NCBI RefSeq assembly: GCF_000613345.1
Contig: NZ_BAIS01000001.1
Coordinates: forward strand, 1 to 64,000
DNA: 64,000 nucleotides
Direction: 5' to 3'
Origin: Prevotella disiens JCM 6334 = ATCC 29426
Lineage (GTDB): Bacteria; Bacteroidota; Bacteroidia; Bacteroidales; Bacteroidaceae
Both the position numbers and the translations under genes were made by a program. Below, piece by piece: positions 1 through 8,780 of this stretch (the stretch's first letter is position 1; each line of letters opens with the position of its first letter). The notes under the pieces are model-generated. The model made no database searches and was not told the origin of the DNA. It saw only the letters and a list, made by a program, of their open reading frames with translations.

Positions 1-123
1 TATATTAAAGAAAAATACCAACATCATCACAAAAAATGATTTGAATCAACCTAAAACCTAATTTGTTAGGCATTATTAAGATTTATGCTAAGGCATTTAT
101 TGCCAAGATTCAGTTTTATTTTG

Positions 124-131
124 TAATTTTG
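124..131 (+). promoter_or_regulatory. Bacteroidetes -7 box upstream of lon
   Basis: TAATTTTG matches the Bacteroidetes TAnnTTTG promoter box. It lies 28 bases before the chosen lon start and would be inside the coding region if the longer upstream reading frame were used, which argues for the downstream ATG. Confidence 0.55.
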
Positions 132-158
132 CACGTTAAAAGAAATAATGAAATTTTG

Positions 159-2621
159 ATGAAACAAAATAATTCGATACAAATGTTTGCTGACTACGAA
201 GGCGACCTTCCTGATTTTGATGTAAAAGTAGAAGGCGATGTGCCTGTATTTGTAACGCGCAACCTTGTGATGTTTCCAGGTGTTTTAATGCCTGTATTAG
301 TAGGACGTAAGGCAACTCTAAAGTTAGTAGAATTTTTAGAGAAACACCCTAACACAATTTTTGCAGTATTCAGTCAGAAAGACGGCAATGTTGATGACCC
401 TAAAGAGAAAGATTTATATCGTACTGGTATTTATGCACGCCTCGTTCGTGCTTTCGATATGCCAGGAAATACGCATGGAGAAAATAGAACGGCTATTCTT
501 CAAGGTTTGGGACGTTGTAAATTAGACAAGATAACCAAAAATTCTCCCTATATGATAGGGCTTACTCACGCTGATCCTGATGCACAAGCAGATTTGAATG
601 ACTATGAGTTTATAACTGCTGTCAATGATATGAAAATGACAGCAAAGGAGTATATTCAAGGTAGCGATGAAATTCCTGACGACTCACAGTTTGCACTTGA
701 CAACATAGCAAACCCTATTGTGTCAATCAATTATGTTTGTGCAAACATGCCTTTCAGCGTTGTCGACAAAATATATCTTCTCGAAGAAGAAACTTTGAAA
801 GACCGTTTGTTCAGGCTCATGAAGACGTTGAACAGAGAAATACAGTTTCAACACCTTCGTCAAAATATACGTTCAAAGACAAGAGAAGACTTGGACGAAC
901 AGCAAAGAGAATATTTCTTACACCAACAAATCAAGAACATTCAAGAGGAATTGGGCGACGGAGAATCAACTCCAGAGAGAAAAGAACTCTTAGACAAAGC
1001 GAAAAAGAAAAAGTGGACTGAGGATACGCAAAAGATTTTCCAAAAGGAATTTGACAAGTTGAACAATCTCAACCCACAAAGCCCTGATTATAGTGTGCAA
1101 ATCAACTATTTGCAGACCATGGTAAACCTTCCTTGGAATGAATTTACAAAGGACGATTTAGACCTCAAACGTGCCGAACGTGTCCTCAATAGCGACCACT
1201 ACGGCATGGAAAAAGTAAAGGAACGTATCCTTGAATACATGGCTGTCCTCAAATTGAAAGGCAGTTTGAAATCGCCTATCCTCTGTTTATACGGCCCTCC
1301 TGGAGTTGGAAAAACAAGTTTGGGCAAGAGCATTGCCGAATCAATGAAACGTAAATACGTTCGTATGTCGTTAGGTGGTCTGCACGACGAATCAGAAATT
1401 CGTGGTCATAGACGTACCTATATCGGTGCAATGCCTGGTAGAATTATCAAGAATATACAAAAGGCTGGTTCGTCAAACCCAGTGTTTATTCTCGATGAAA
1501 TCGACAAAGTAACTCAAAACACCATCAATGGCGACCCAGCTTCTGCCCTATTAGAAGTACTCGACCCAGAGCAAAACTTTGCTTTCCATGACAATTATTT
1601 GGACATGGACTACGACCTTTCAAAGGTGTTATTTGTGGCAACGGCAAACGATATAAACGCTATTCCAAAGCCATTGCTCGACCGTATGGAGTTAATCGAG
1701 GTTTCGGGCTACATAACTGAAGAGAAAGTAGAAATTGCAAAACGCCATTTGCTTCCAAAAGAACTATCAAACACAGGGTTGGACATCACACACCCTAAGT
1801 TTAAATTCACCAAAGCGGCGTTCGAAAAACTCATCGAAAGTTATACCCGTGAGAGCGGTGTGCGCCAATTGGAAAAGCAAATCAATAAGCTATTGCGCAA
1901 ATTAGCTTACAAGCAAGCCGTTGACAACGAATTAGCATACGAAAGTGTAGACCCAACAAAGTTGGAACAACTACTCGGCAACCCACCTTTCTATCGCGAC
2001 ATTTACCAAGGCAACGACTATGCAGGCGTGGTAACAGGATTGGCATGGACAAGTGTAGGAGGCGAAATTCTGTTTATCGAAACTTCATTATCAAAAGGAA
2101 AAGCTGGGAAGCTCACACTGACAGGTAACCTTGGAGATGTCATGAAGGAATCGGCAGTAATCGCGCTCGAATACGTTAAAGCACATATTGACAGACTAAA
2201 CGTGGATTATCGTATTTTCGACCAATGGAACATTCATATCCATGTGCCAGAAGGAGCAACACCAAAGGACGGACCTTCAGCAGGTATTACCATTGCAACG
2301 AGTATCGCTTCGGCACTGACTCAGCGCAAAGTTAGAAAGAATACTGCCATGACGGGCGAAATAACATTGCGTGGAAAAGTGCTTCCAGTAGGTGGTATCA
2401 AAGAAAAAATTCTTGCCGCTAAGCGTGCTGGAATCACCGATATTATAATGTGTAAGGACAATAAAAAGAATATCGAAGAAATTCCAGAGAAGTATCGCAA
2501 GGGAGTTGAGTTCCATTACGTTGAAAACATTCAAGAAGTATGGGATTTTGCTTTAACCGACCAAATGGTAAAAAATCCAATCGACTTTACCATCACAGAA
2601 GAAAACAATAAAAACAACTAA
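159..2621 (+). CDS. lon: ATP-dependent endopeptidase La (Lon)
   Basis: Cytosolic AAA+ serine protease that degrades misfolded and short-lived regulatory proteins. The order is an N-terminal LON substrate-binding domain (roughly residues 25-240), a coiled helical region, an AAA+ module with Walker A GPPGVGKT at residues 379-386, and a C-terminal protease domain. The catalytic dyad is visible as Ser707 in DGPSAG and Lys750 in GGIKEK, with the family's usual spacing of 43 residues. The ATG at 159 is preferred because a promoter box lies at 124-131; an open frame continues upstream to 63. At 820 residues it has normal length. It ends 3 bases before tgt, so the two are probably co-transcribed. Confidence 0.97.
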   Translation: MKQNNSIQMFADYEGDLPDFDVKVEGDVPVFVTRNLVMFPGVLMPVLVGRKATLKLVEFLEKHPNTIFAVFSQKDGNVDDPKEKDLYRTGIYARLVRAFDMPGNTHGENRTAILQGLGRCKLDKITKNSPYMIGLTHADPDAQADLNDYEFITAVNDMKMTAKEYIQGSDEIPDDSQFALDNIANPIVSINYVCANMPFSVVDKIYLLEEETLKDRLFRLMKTLNREIQFQHLRQNIRSKTREDLDEQQREYFLHQQIKNIQEELGDGESTPERKELLDKAKKKKWTEDTQKIFQKEFDKLNNLNPQSPDYSVQINYLQTMVNLPWNEFTKDDLDLKRAERVLNSDHYGMEKVKERILEYMAVLKLKGSLKSPILCLYGPPGVGKTSLGKSIAESMKRKYVRMSLGGLHDESEIRGHRRTYIGAMPGRIIKNIQKAGSSNPVFILDEIDKVTQNTINGDPASALLEVLDPEQNFAFHDNYLDMDYDLSKVLFVATANDINAIPKPLLDRMELIEVSGYITEEKVEIAKRHLLPKELSNTGLDITHPKFKFTKAAFEKLIESYTRESGVRQLEKQINKLLRKLAYKQAVDNELAYESVDPTKLEQLLGNPPFYRDIYQGNDYAGVVTGLAWTSVGGEILFIETSLSKGKAGKLTLTGNLGDVMKESAVIALEYVKAHIDRLNVDYRIFDQWNIHIHVPEGATPKDGPSAGITIATSIASALTQRKVRKNTAMTGEITLRGKVLPVGGIKEKILAAKRAGITDIIMCKDNKKNIEEIPEKYRKGVEFHYVENIQEVWDFALTDQMVKNPIDFTITEENNKNN

Positions 2622-2624
2622 AGA

Positions 2625-3752
2625 ATGACATTTGAACTTCAATGCACTGACAATGCAAGCGATGCAAGAACAGGTATTATAACAACCGACCACGGACAAA
2701 TAAAGACACCTATCTTTATGCCCGTGGGAACGGCTGGCACCGTAAAAGGTGTACACTTTTCTGAATTAGTAGAACAGGTTAAAGCCCAAATCATTCTTGG
2801 CAACACCTATCATTTATACCTTCGCCCAGGATTAGAAGTACTCAAAGCAGCAGGCGGACTTCATAAATTTAATGGTTGGAACCGCCCTATTCTCACCGAT
2901 TCTGGTGGTTTTCAAGTATTTTCTTTGACAGGTATTCGCAAATTATCGGAAGAAGGTTGCCAATTCAGAAGCCATATTGACGGTTCAAAGCATATCTTTA
3001 CGCCTGAAAACGTTATGGATACGCAACGTGTAATCGGTGCCGATATTATTATGGCGTTCGACGAATGTCCTCCAGGCAACAGCGACTATGAGTATTCGAA
3101 GCGCAGTTTAGGGCTAACCCAACGTTGGTTAGACCGCTGTATCAAACGTTTCAACGAGACAGAACCACTCTATGGCTACAAGCAGAGCCTCTTCCCTATC
3201 GTTCAAGGTTGCACCTACAAAGATTTACGCACCGAAGCAGCTAAATTTGTAGCCGACAAGGGAGCTGACGGAAACGCCATTGGCGGTTTGGCAGTAGGCG
3301 AACCAACAGAGGTAATGTACGAAATGATTGAACATGTCAATGCCATTTTGCCAAAAGACAAACCTCGCTACCTCATGGGAGTTGGTACACCACAAAACAT
3401 TCTCGAAGGAATTGAACGTGGAGTTGATATGTTCGACTGCGTAATGCCTACCCGTAATGGTCGAAACGCAATGCTTTTCACCTACGAAGGTACCATGAAT
3501 ATGCGCAATAAAAAGTGGGAAAAAGACTTCTCGCCAGTCGATGCTGACGGCTGCGATATTGACGTCATCACGTCGAAAGCCTACCTTCACCACTTGTTTA
3601 AAGCAGGAGAATTGTTGGCAATGCAAATTGCAAGCATTCACAACATAGCGTTCTATTTGCGATTGGTTACCGATGCACGCAAGCACATAAAACAAGGCGA
3701 CTTTGTAACGTGGAAGGCTTCCATTATAGAAAAGTTAGGACGCAGACTGTAA
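2625..3752 (+). CDS. tgt: tRNA-guanine transglycosylase
   Basis: Exchanges guanine for the queuosine precursor preQ1 at the wobble position of tRNAs with GUN anticodons. DSGGFQ places the general acid/base at Asp92, and FDCVMPTRNGRN places the nucleophile at Asp271. It has full length at 375 residues. The zinc site of the E. coli enzyme (CxCxxC plus His) is mostly missing: before the SKAYLHHL segment only one of the three cysteines remains, although the later His in SIHN is kept. This looks like a lineage feature rather than damage, because the rest of the domain is intact. It sits between lon and lptG with short gaps, suggesting one transcript. Confidence 0.95.
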   Translation: MTFELQCTDNASDARTGIITTDHGQIKTPIFMPVGTAGTVKGVHFSELVEQVKAQIILGNTYHLYLRPGLEVLKAAGGLHKFNGWNRPILTDSGGFQVFSLTGIRKLSEEGCQFRSHIDGSKHIFTPENVMDTQRVIGADIIMAFDECPPGNSDYEYSKRSLGLTQRWLDRCIKRFNETEPLYGYKQSLFPIVQGCTYKDLRTEAAKFVADKGADGNAIGGLAVGEPTEVMYEMIEHVNAILPKDKPRYLMGVGTPQNILEGIERGVDMFDCVMPTRNGRNAMLFTYEGTMNMRNKKWEKDFSPVDADGCDIDVITSKAYLHHLFKAGELLAMQIASIHNIAFYLRLVTDARKHIKQGDFVTWKASIIEKLGRRL

Positions 3753-3760
3753 GACAAAAT

Positions 3761-4987
3761 ATGAAAGAGAAATTCGACAAATATAAAGCCATTGCAACCG
3801 ATAAACTGAAGTCCCTCCGTGGGCATCAGTTTCTTCAAACAGCAATGAATGTTTTGCGTTGGTTAGCTAATAACTTTCATCATTTACACCCAAAACATAT
3901 TGTCGGATTATTAGATTGGTACATCATAAAGAAATTTATTGGTACTTATATCTTCTCTATCGTTCTTATTATTTCCATTGCTATCGTCTTCGATTTCAAC
4001 GAAAACCTCTCAAAGTTTACACAGTATCATGCTCCTTGGCGTGCAATTATCTTTGATAACTATGCGAACTTCATTCCATATTACTCGAATCTTTTCTCGC
4101 CATTGTTTGTTTTCATTGCTGTCATCTTCTTTACATCAAAATTAGCTGGCGACTCCGAAATCATTTCAATGCTAGCAGCAGGCATTTCTTTCAACAGATT
4201 GATGCGCCCATACATGATTTCTTGCATTCTGATAGCGGGGGTTACTTACTATTTAAATAGCTCAGTTATTCCGCATGGCACAGTGATTCGCCAAAATTTC
4301 AATGCACTGTATCGTAATGATAAGAAGAATACAACGGGCGAAAATATACAATTAAAGGTTGCCAAGAACACCGTTGCGTACATTCAGCATTACGATAATA
4401 CATACAAGCGAGGTTATGGCTTCTCATTAGATAGGTTTGAAGGAAAAAAATTAGTAGACCATCTGACTGCAACTGAAATTCAATACGACACAATTGCTGA
4501 TTCAAAGTTTCATTGGAAAGTAACAAATTGGAAAATAAGGAAGTTAAAAGGTTTGAAAGAACACATCACAACAGGAGCAGAAATGGATACGGTTATCCTC
4601 ATGGAACCTACCGACCTTATCTATTTTGACGGTCAGCAAGAGGAATTTACATCGTCCCAACTATTAGATTACATATCCAAACAGACCAGTCGCGGCTCGA
4701 AAAATGTAATTCAATATGAAGTCGAATTTCACAAGAGAATAGCCATGTCGTTCTCTTCTTTCATACTTACTATCATAGGATTATCGCTTTCGTCACGTAA
4801 ACGCAAAGGCGGAATGGGTATGTATCTTGGTATTGGGTTGGCTTTAAGTGTCAGCTACATTTTATTGCAAGCCATTTCTTCCACCTTTGCCATTAATACA
4901 AATGCTTCACCAATGTTGGCAGCGTGGATTCCCAACATTATTTTTGCAGCAATAGCTTATTTTTGTTATCGTAAAGCACCAAATTAA
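3761..4987 (+). CDS. lptG: LptF/LptG family LPS export permease
   Basis: Inner-membrane permease of the LptB2FG ABC transporter that extracts lipopolysaccharide for the periplasmic Lpt bridge. The protein shows the YjgP/YjgQ layout: transmembrane segments near the N terminus starting around LLDWYIIKKF, a large periplasmic beta-jellyroll region in the middle, and three hydrophobic segments at the C terminus. The N-terminal extension before LDWYIIKKF (about 50 residues) is longer than usual, so a start at 3846 is also possible. The frame opens upstream inside tgt, but the ATG at 3761, just after the tgt stop, is the natural start. LptF versus LptG cannot be settled from this gene alone. Confidence 0.88.
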   Translation: MKEKFDKYKAIATDKLKSLRGHQFLQTAMNVLRWLANNFHHLHPKHIVGLLDWYIIKKFIGTYIFSIVLIISIAIVFDFNENLSKFTQYHAPWRAIIFDNYANFIPYYSNLFSPLFVFIAVIFFTSKLAGDSEIISMLAAGISFNRLMRPYMISCILIAGVTYYLNSSVIPHGTVIRQNFNALYRNDKKNTTGENIQLKVAKNTVAYIQHYDNTYKRGYGFSLDRFEGKKLVDHLTATEIQYDTIADSKFHWKVTNWKIRKLKGLKEHITTGAEMDTVILMEPTDLIYFDGQQEEFTSSQLLDYISKQTSRGSKNVIQYEVEFHKRIAMSFSSFILTIIGLSLSSRKRKGGMGMYLGIGLALSVSYILLQAISSTFAINTNASPMLAAWIPNIIFAAIAYFCYRKAPN

Positions 4988-5039
4988 TTAAAAAGAAAAT
5001 ATAAATAACCCTTTGTGAGAAGGGCAAAAACAATAAAAT

Positions 5040-6737
5040 ATGAATTTTGAAAGTTTAGATTTAAATGACGATATACTCGATGCACTCTATGATATGCGCT
5101 TCGAGAAATGCACACCCATCCAAGAAAATTGTATTCCTGAAATATTAAAAGGTAAAGATGTATTGGGTGTAGCACAAACAGGAACAGGAAAAACAGCTGC
5201 TTATCTATTGCCAGTCTTATCAAAATTGGCTGACGGAGGCTATCCAGAAGATGCAATTAACTGTTTGATAATGTCGCCAACCCGCGAGTTGGCACAACAA
5301 ATTGACCAAGCAATACAAGGCTTTTCATACTATCTTAATGGCGTTTCATGCGTGGCTGTCTATGGCGGAAACGATGGAAATCGTTACGACCAAGAATTAA
5401 AAAGCCTCTCATTGGGTGCCAACCTCGTCATCGCAACCCCTGGAAGATTCATTTCGCACATGTCATTGGGCAATGTAGACCTATCGAAAGTGAGTTTCTT
5501 TATACTTGATGAGGCTGACAGAATGTTGGATATGGGATTTTCGGAAGACATTATGACTATCCAAAAGAATCTCCCCAAAACGTGCCAAACCATTATGTTC
5601 TCGGCTACCATGCCAAAGAAAATTGAAGATTTAGCACAAACTTTGCTCACCAACCCATCAGTCATAAAACTCGCAGTAAGCAAACCTGCTGAAAAGATTC
5701 ATCAATTGGCATACGTTTGCCATGAAACCCAGAAAATGGGAATCATTAAAGACATTTTCAAAGCAGGCAATTTGCAACGTGTCATTATCTTCTCTGGTTC
5801 AAAACAAAAGGTAAAACAAATTGCTTTATCCCTCAATCAGAAGAAGATTAATTGTGGTCAAATGCACTCAGACTTAGCACAAGCCGAACGCGATGAGATG
5901 ATGTTCAAGTTTAAAAGCGGACAAATTGACGTGTTGGTAGCGACCGATATATTGGCTCGTGGCATTGATATTGACGATATTGCCATGGTTATTAACTACG
6001 ATGTGCCGCACGATGCCGAAGATTATGTACACAGAATTGGTCGTACAGCCCGTGCTGACCGCAAAGGTTCTGCTATTACTTTCGTTAATGAAGATGATAT
6101 TTACTATTTTCAACAGATAGAAAATTTCTTAGAAAAAGAAGTTGAGAAGGCTGAACTCCCAGAAGGGTTAGGCGAAGGACTTGACTATGTAAGTAGAAAT
6201 AAAGAACGCCGTAAAACTTCTGCCAAATCGCGCCGTAGAAAAGACCGCGACCAACAAAGTCATAAGGATAAGAAAGTACGCAATAACCGCAGAAACAATA
6301 ATCAGCCTACTGCTACCAATGAAACGAAAAAGCAAGATGTAAAGACTAAAAAGGTACAGGACGGAAAGAATGAACCTGCAAAAAGCTATAAAAAGAATAA
6401 TAATCGCAAGCAACGTCCTACCAATTTTAACGGAGAAGTTGTAGAAACGACTGATAAACAGACTCCTAAGAAAAGACAAAACAGAGTTCAAAAAGATAAC
6501 AAGGACTCTAAAACCGATAAAAAACAACCACAAACGGTTGCAGAAACCACTAATAATAAACCTAAAAAGAAGCGTCCAAAAAAGAAAAAGCAACCATCGT
6601 TTGAGGCAAATGATACGCAACGTAGTAGCAAATATGATATGAGCGAATACTTCCCAAAGCCGAAAAAAGAAGAAAGCAGACTTAAAAAACTCATCAAAAA
6701 GCCATTAAAATGGTTGAGTAATTTAGGAAAGAAATAA
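5040..6737 (+). CDS. DEAD-box ATP-dependent RNA helicase (RhlE-like)
   Basis: RNA helicase probably acting in ribosome assembly, RNA decay or cold adaptation. The RecA-like core (about residues 1-375) shows the Q motif, AQTGTGKT (motif I), PTRELA (Ia), TPGR (Ib), DEAD (II), SAT (III) and HRIGRTARA (VI). The remaining 190 residues form a low-complexity tail rich in Lys, Arg, Asn and Gln, as expected for an RNA-binding disordered tail. A fairly ordered segment ending SNLGKK closes the protein. The tail is close to typical of Bacteroidetes RhlE-like proteins, though long. A strong intrinsic terminator follows directly, so this is the end of the transcription unit. Confidence 0.93.
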   Translation: MNFESLDLNDDILDALYDMRFEKCTPIQENCIPEILKGKDVLGVAQTGTGKTAAYLLPVLSKLADGGYPEDAINCLIMSPTRELAQQIDQAIQGFSYYLNGVSCVAVYGGNDGNRYDQELKSLSLGANLVIATPGRFISHMSLGNVDLSKVSFFILDEADRMLDMGFSEDIMTIQKNLPKTCQTIMFSATMPKKIEDLAQTLLTNPSVIKLAVSKPAEKIHQLAYVCHETQKMGIIKDIFKAGNLQRVIIFSGSKQKVKQIALSLNQKKINCGQMHSDLAQAERDEMMFKFKSGQIDVLVATDILARGIDIDDIAMVINYDVPHDAEDYVHRIGRTARADRKGSAITFVNEDDIYYFQQIENFLEKEVEKAELPEGLGEGLDYVSRNKERRKTSAKSRRRKDRDQQSHKDKKVRNNRRNNNQPTATNETKKQDVKTKKVQDGKNEPAKSYKKNNNRKQRPTNFNGEVVETTDKQTPKKRQNRVQKDNKDSKTDKKQPQTVAETTNNKPKKKRPKKKKQPSFEANDTQRSSKYDMSEYFPKPKKEESRLKKLIKKPLKWLSNLGKK

Positions 6738-6754
6738 AAAACAAATCTCATTTA

Positions 6755-6809
6755 AAAAGCCTTACTCATTACCTTAAAAAGGTTTAACAATGAGTAAGGC
6801 TTTTCTTTT
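6755..6809 (+). terminator. Intrinsic terminator after the DEAD-box gene
   Basis: A perfect 16-bp inverted repeat (arms 6755-6770 and 6789-6804, left arm AAAAGCCTTACTCATT) is followed by CTTTTT. It lies 18 bases after the helicase stop codon. Confidence 0.9.
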
Positions 6810-6943
6810 TACCTAAATTTCTCGAGAAAGAGTGGCATCATAAGGCGAAATACAACTATTTCCCACTACTTACTTTTATTGATAAAAATGCAAAGCCCAC
6901 ACAGCTTTTCAATTTAATAGCGTTTTGAGGGATTTCGACATAT

Positions 6944-6981
6944 AAAAAGAGCTCACTACAAATTTTGTAATAAGCTCTTTT
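6944..6981 (-). terminator. Intrinsic terminator after the DUF4293 gene
   Basis: Arms AAAAAGAGCT (6944-6953) and AGCTCTTTT (6973-6981) form a stem. On the minus strand it is followed by a T run and lies just past the stop of the 6997-7449 gene. Between it and the helicase terminator (6810-6943) nothing else is recognisable. Confidence 0.75.
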
Positions 6982-6996
6982 CCAGATATTTTTCTT

Positions 6997-7449
6997 TTAT
7001 CTTATTCTATCAGCTGCTCTTACCAATGCCTCATCAGCCTTAATCGCTTGTCGTGATAAGAACAAGAGAATAAGCGAAACTAACGGTAAACATGCTGCAT
7101 AAGAAAAATGGAAAGTTATATCTTTCAACATTATTTGCGTCATTGCGATGTATGCACCATACCAAATAATGTTCAGAATCATGTAAAATCCACAACTTTT
7201 AATCTGTCGTTTCCTATTCTTATAGTCGAATATCGTGAATAAATGGCAAGGTAACGAAAGTAAAAGAATAGCAAACAATGGCCAAACTTTAAAATCTTTT
7301 GCTTCATTCGCCCCTTCTATCCACAAATTTGTCATGTTGCTTGGTGTTCCCATACCTTTGGATTCTAACCAACCAATTGGGAAGCAAAGACATAAGAGAA
7401 TAATGATGAATGATAAGAAAAGGAAAATTGTTTGTTTCCTCTGTATCAT
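6997..7449 (-). CDS. DUF4293 family membrane protein
   Basis: Small integral membrane protein of 150 residues with four hydrophobic segments (about residues 7-25, 55-75, 88-108 and 115-135) and charged termini. It starts MIQRKQTIFLF, a typical opening of the Bacteroidetes DUF4293 family. The start codon overlaps the end of rpoZ by 4 bases, so it is translated from the bamD-rpoZ transcript. The function is unknown. The conserved link with rpoZ and bamD suggests an envelope or growth-related housekeeping role, but that is inference. Confidence 0.85.
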   Translation of the reverse strand: MIQRKQTIFLFLSFIIILLCLCFPIGWLESKGMGTPSNMTNLWIEGANEAKDFKVWPLFAILLLSLPCHLFTIFDYKNRKRQIKSCGFYMILNIIWYGAYIAMTQIMLKDITFHFSYAACLPLVSLILLFLSRQAIKADEALVRAADRIR

Positions 7450-7793
7450 ATGTTATATTCTTCCTCTTCTACTCCGTCTTTAGATGGGTCGCGCCAATAA
7501 ATATTACCGTCCAAAAATTCTTGCGTTGCCAACAATACTGGTTTTGGAAGTTTCTCGTAATAACGGCTAATCTCTATTTGTTCACGATTTTCAAATACTT
7601 CCTCCAAAGAGTCGCTATAAGAAGCAAACTCTGCAAGTTTCTTACTGAGGTCTTGCTTAATCTCAATTGAAATTTGATTAGCACGTTTTGCGATGATAGC
7701 AACACTTTCGTAGATGTTGTTTGTTCCTTTCCAAAGTTCTACCACATCACGGGTCACTGTGTTTACAGGTGATTTTGACTTCTTGTAATCCAT
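7446..7793 (-). CDS. rpoZ: DNA-directed RNA polymerase omega subunit (Bacteroidetes type)
   Basis: Small RNA polymerase subunit that helps fold and recruit the beta' subunit. The 115-residue protein starts MDYKKSKSP and carries the Bacteroidetes omega pattern: a VELWKGTNNIYESVAIIAKRAN segment corresponding to the conserved N-terminal helix region, then an acidic C terminus. It lies between bamD and the DUF4293 gene, a gene order usual in this phylum, and is translated from the same minus-strand transcript. Omega proteins from this phylum are divergent, so it can be missed by models built on proteobacterial sequences. Confidence 0.88.
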   Translation of the reverse strand: MDYKKSKSPVNTVTRDVVELWKGTNNIYESVAIIAKRANQISIEIKQDLSKKLAEFASYSDSLEEVFENREQIEISRYYEKLPKPVLLATQEFLDGNIYWRDPSKDGVEEEEYNI

Positions 7794-7816
7794 TATATGT
7801 TTATATATTTAATATT

Positions 7817-8653
7817 CTATTTCTTATTTTTTGCCTCAAATTCTTTACATTTTTCAATGTATTTTTCAGCTGTTGCACGTTCTTTCGAATCAGGATACTC
7901 GTTGATAAAACCATAACATTCGTCTTCTGCATCTTGATAACGTTGCAATTTCTTTTCCTCAACACTCATTTGTGCTAATTCAAACTTACCTTTCATCACG
8001 AGAATTGCAAAATCTTCACGCAATGAAGAATAAGGGAAATCGTTTAAAGCACTTTGTGCTGTAATGATACAAGCCTCATAATTGTTGCCGCCATCGTTGC
8101 CGCAGTTGCCAAAATAAGAGCCAAGATTATAATATAACTTAGCATTCAAATATTCTTTGCGAATAAGTTTATCTTGCAAAGCAAAGAGTCTTTGTTGCGC
8201 TGTACTCTTCATTTTGCCATTAGGATACAAATCCAAATAATCTTGGAATGCGGCAATTGCAGCCACAGTAGGTGTTTGGTCTAAACGTGCTTCTGGTGTT
8301 CCTTCATACAGACTTTGTCCGATGTAAAACGAAGCCATTTCTGCGTATATTCCATGCGGATAAGTTTGAAAATATTTCTTGAAGGTTTCTGAAGCAGCTT
8401 CATAATCTCGCATGCCAAATTCCGACATTGCAAGCATATAAAGGCATTCTTCAGCGTTATCGGTACCTTTTTGTATGGTAACTACATCTTGTAATAATGG
8501 AATTGCAAAGGAGTATTTTCCGTTTGCGAAACACTCTTTTGCATATTCGTACTTGTAGGTGTAATCAGTACTTTTAAATACTTGGTTATATTCATGTGCG
8601 CAACTTGTAAAAAGTAATGTTGCAACAAATGTAATAAGAATATTCTTCTTCAT
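7817..8653 (-). CDS. bamD: Outer membrane protein assembly factor BamD
   Basis: Outer-membrane lipoprotein of the BAM complex that folds beta-barrel proteins. A lipoprotein signal peptide ends in a lipobox LLFTSC (Cys18 from the chosen start), followed by about five TPR-like helical repeats such as YEYAKECFANGKYSFAIPLL and YEAASETFKKYFQTYP. The start at 8653 (MKKNILITF) is chosen over an in-frame ATG at 8683 because a promoter box lies at 8671-8678 and because the signal peptide begins here. First gene of a bamD-rpoZ-DUF4293 transcript, divergent from uvrB. Confidence 0.92.
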   Translation of the reverse strand: MKKNILITFVATLLFTSCAHEYNQVFKSTDYTYKYEYAKECFANGKYSFAIPLLQDVVTIQKGTDNAEECLYMLAMSEFGMRDYEAASETFKKYFQTYPHGIYAEMASFYIGQSLYEGTPEARLDQTPTVAAIAAFQDYLDLYPNGKMKSTAQQRLFALQDKLIRKEYLNAKLYYNLGSYFGNCGNDGGNNYEACIITAQSALNDFPYSSLREDFAILVMKGKFELAQMSVEEKKLQRYQDAEDECYGFINEYPDSKERATAEKYIEKCKEFEAKNKK

Positions 8654-8670
8654 AAATTCACTTTGAATTG

Positions 8671-8678
8671 CAAAGTTA
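8671..8678 (-). promoter_or_regulatory. Promoter box for bamD-rpoZ
   Basis: CAAAGTTA on the plus strand reads TAACTTTG on the minus strand, matching TAnnTTTG, 18 bases before the bamD start. Confidence 0.6.
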
Positions 8679-8762
8679 CACATAATTCGTTAATTAAACA
8701 AAGCTACTATAGTATTTTTAGCAAAAAATAGTTTTTATAGTGATTTATCCGCTCTTTTTTCC

Positions 8763-8770
8763 TAACTTTG
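8763..8770 (+). promoter_or_regulatory. Promoter box for uvrB
   Basis: TAACTTTG matches TAnnTTTG and ends 10 bases before the uvrB ATG, so the mRNA leader would be only a few bases long. It is divergent from the bamD promoter. Confidence 0.6.
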
Positions 8771-8780
8771 TACATAGAAA

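Noticed and set aside
63-158. Extended N terminus of lon
   Set aside because: It overlaps the promoter box at 124-131 and does not resemble the Lon family.
6168-6620. Minus-strand Phe/Leu-rich reading frame that looks like a membrane protein
   Set aside because: It is the reverse of the Lys/Asn-rich helicase tail, which makes hydrophobic-looking artefacts.
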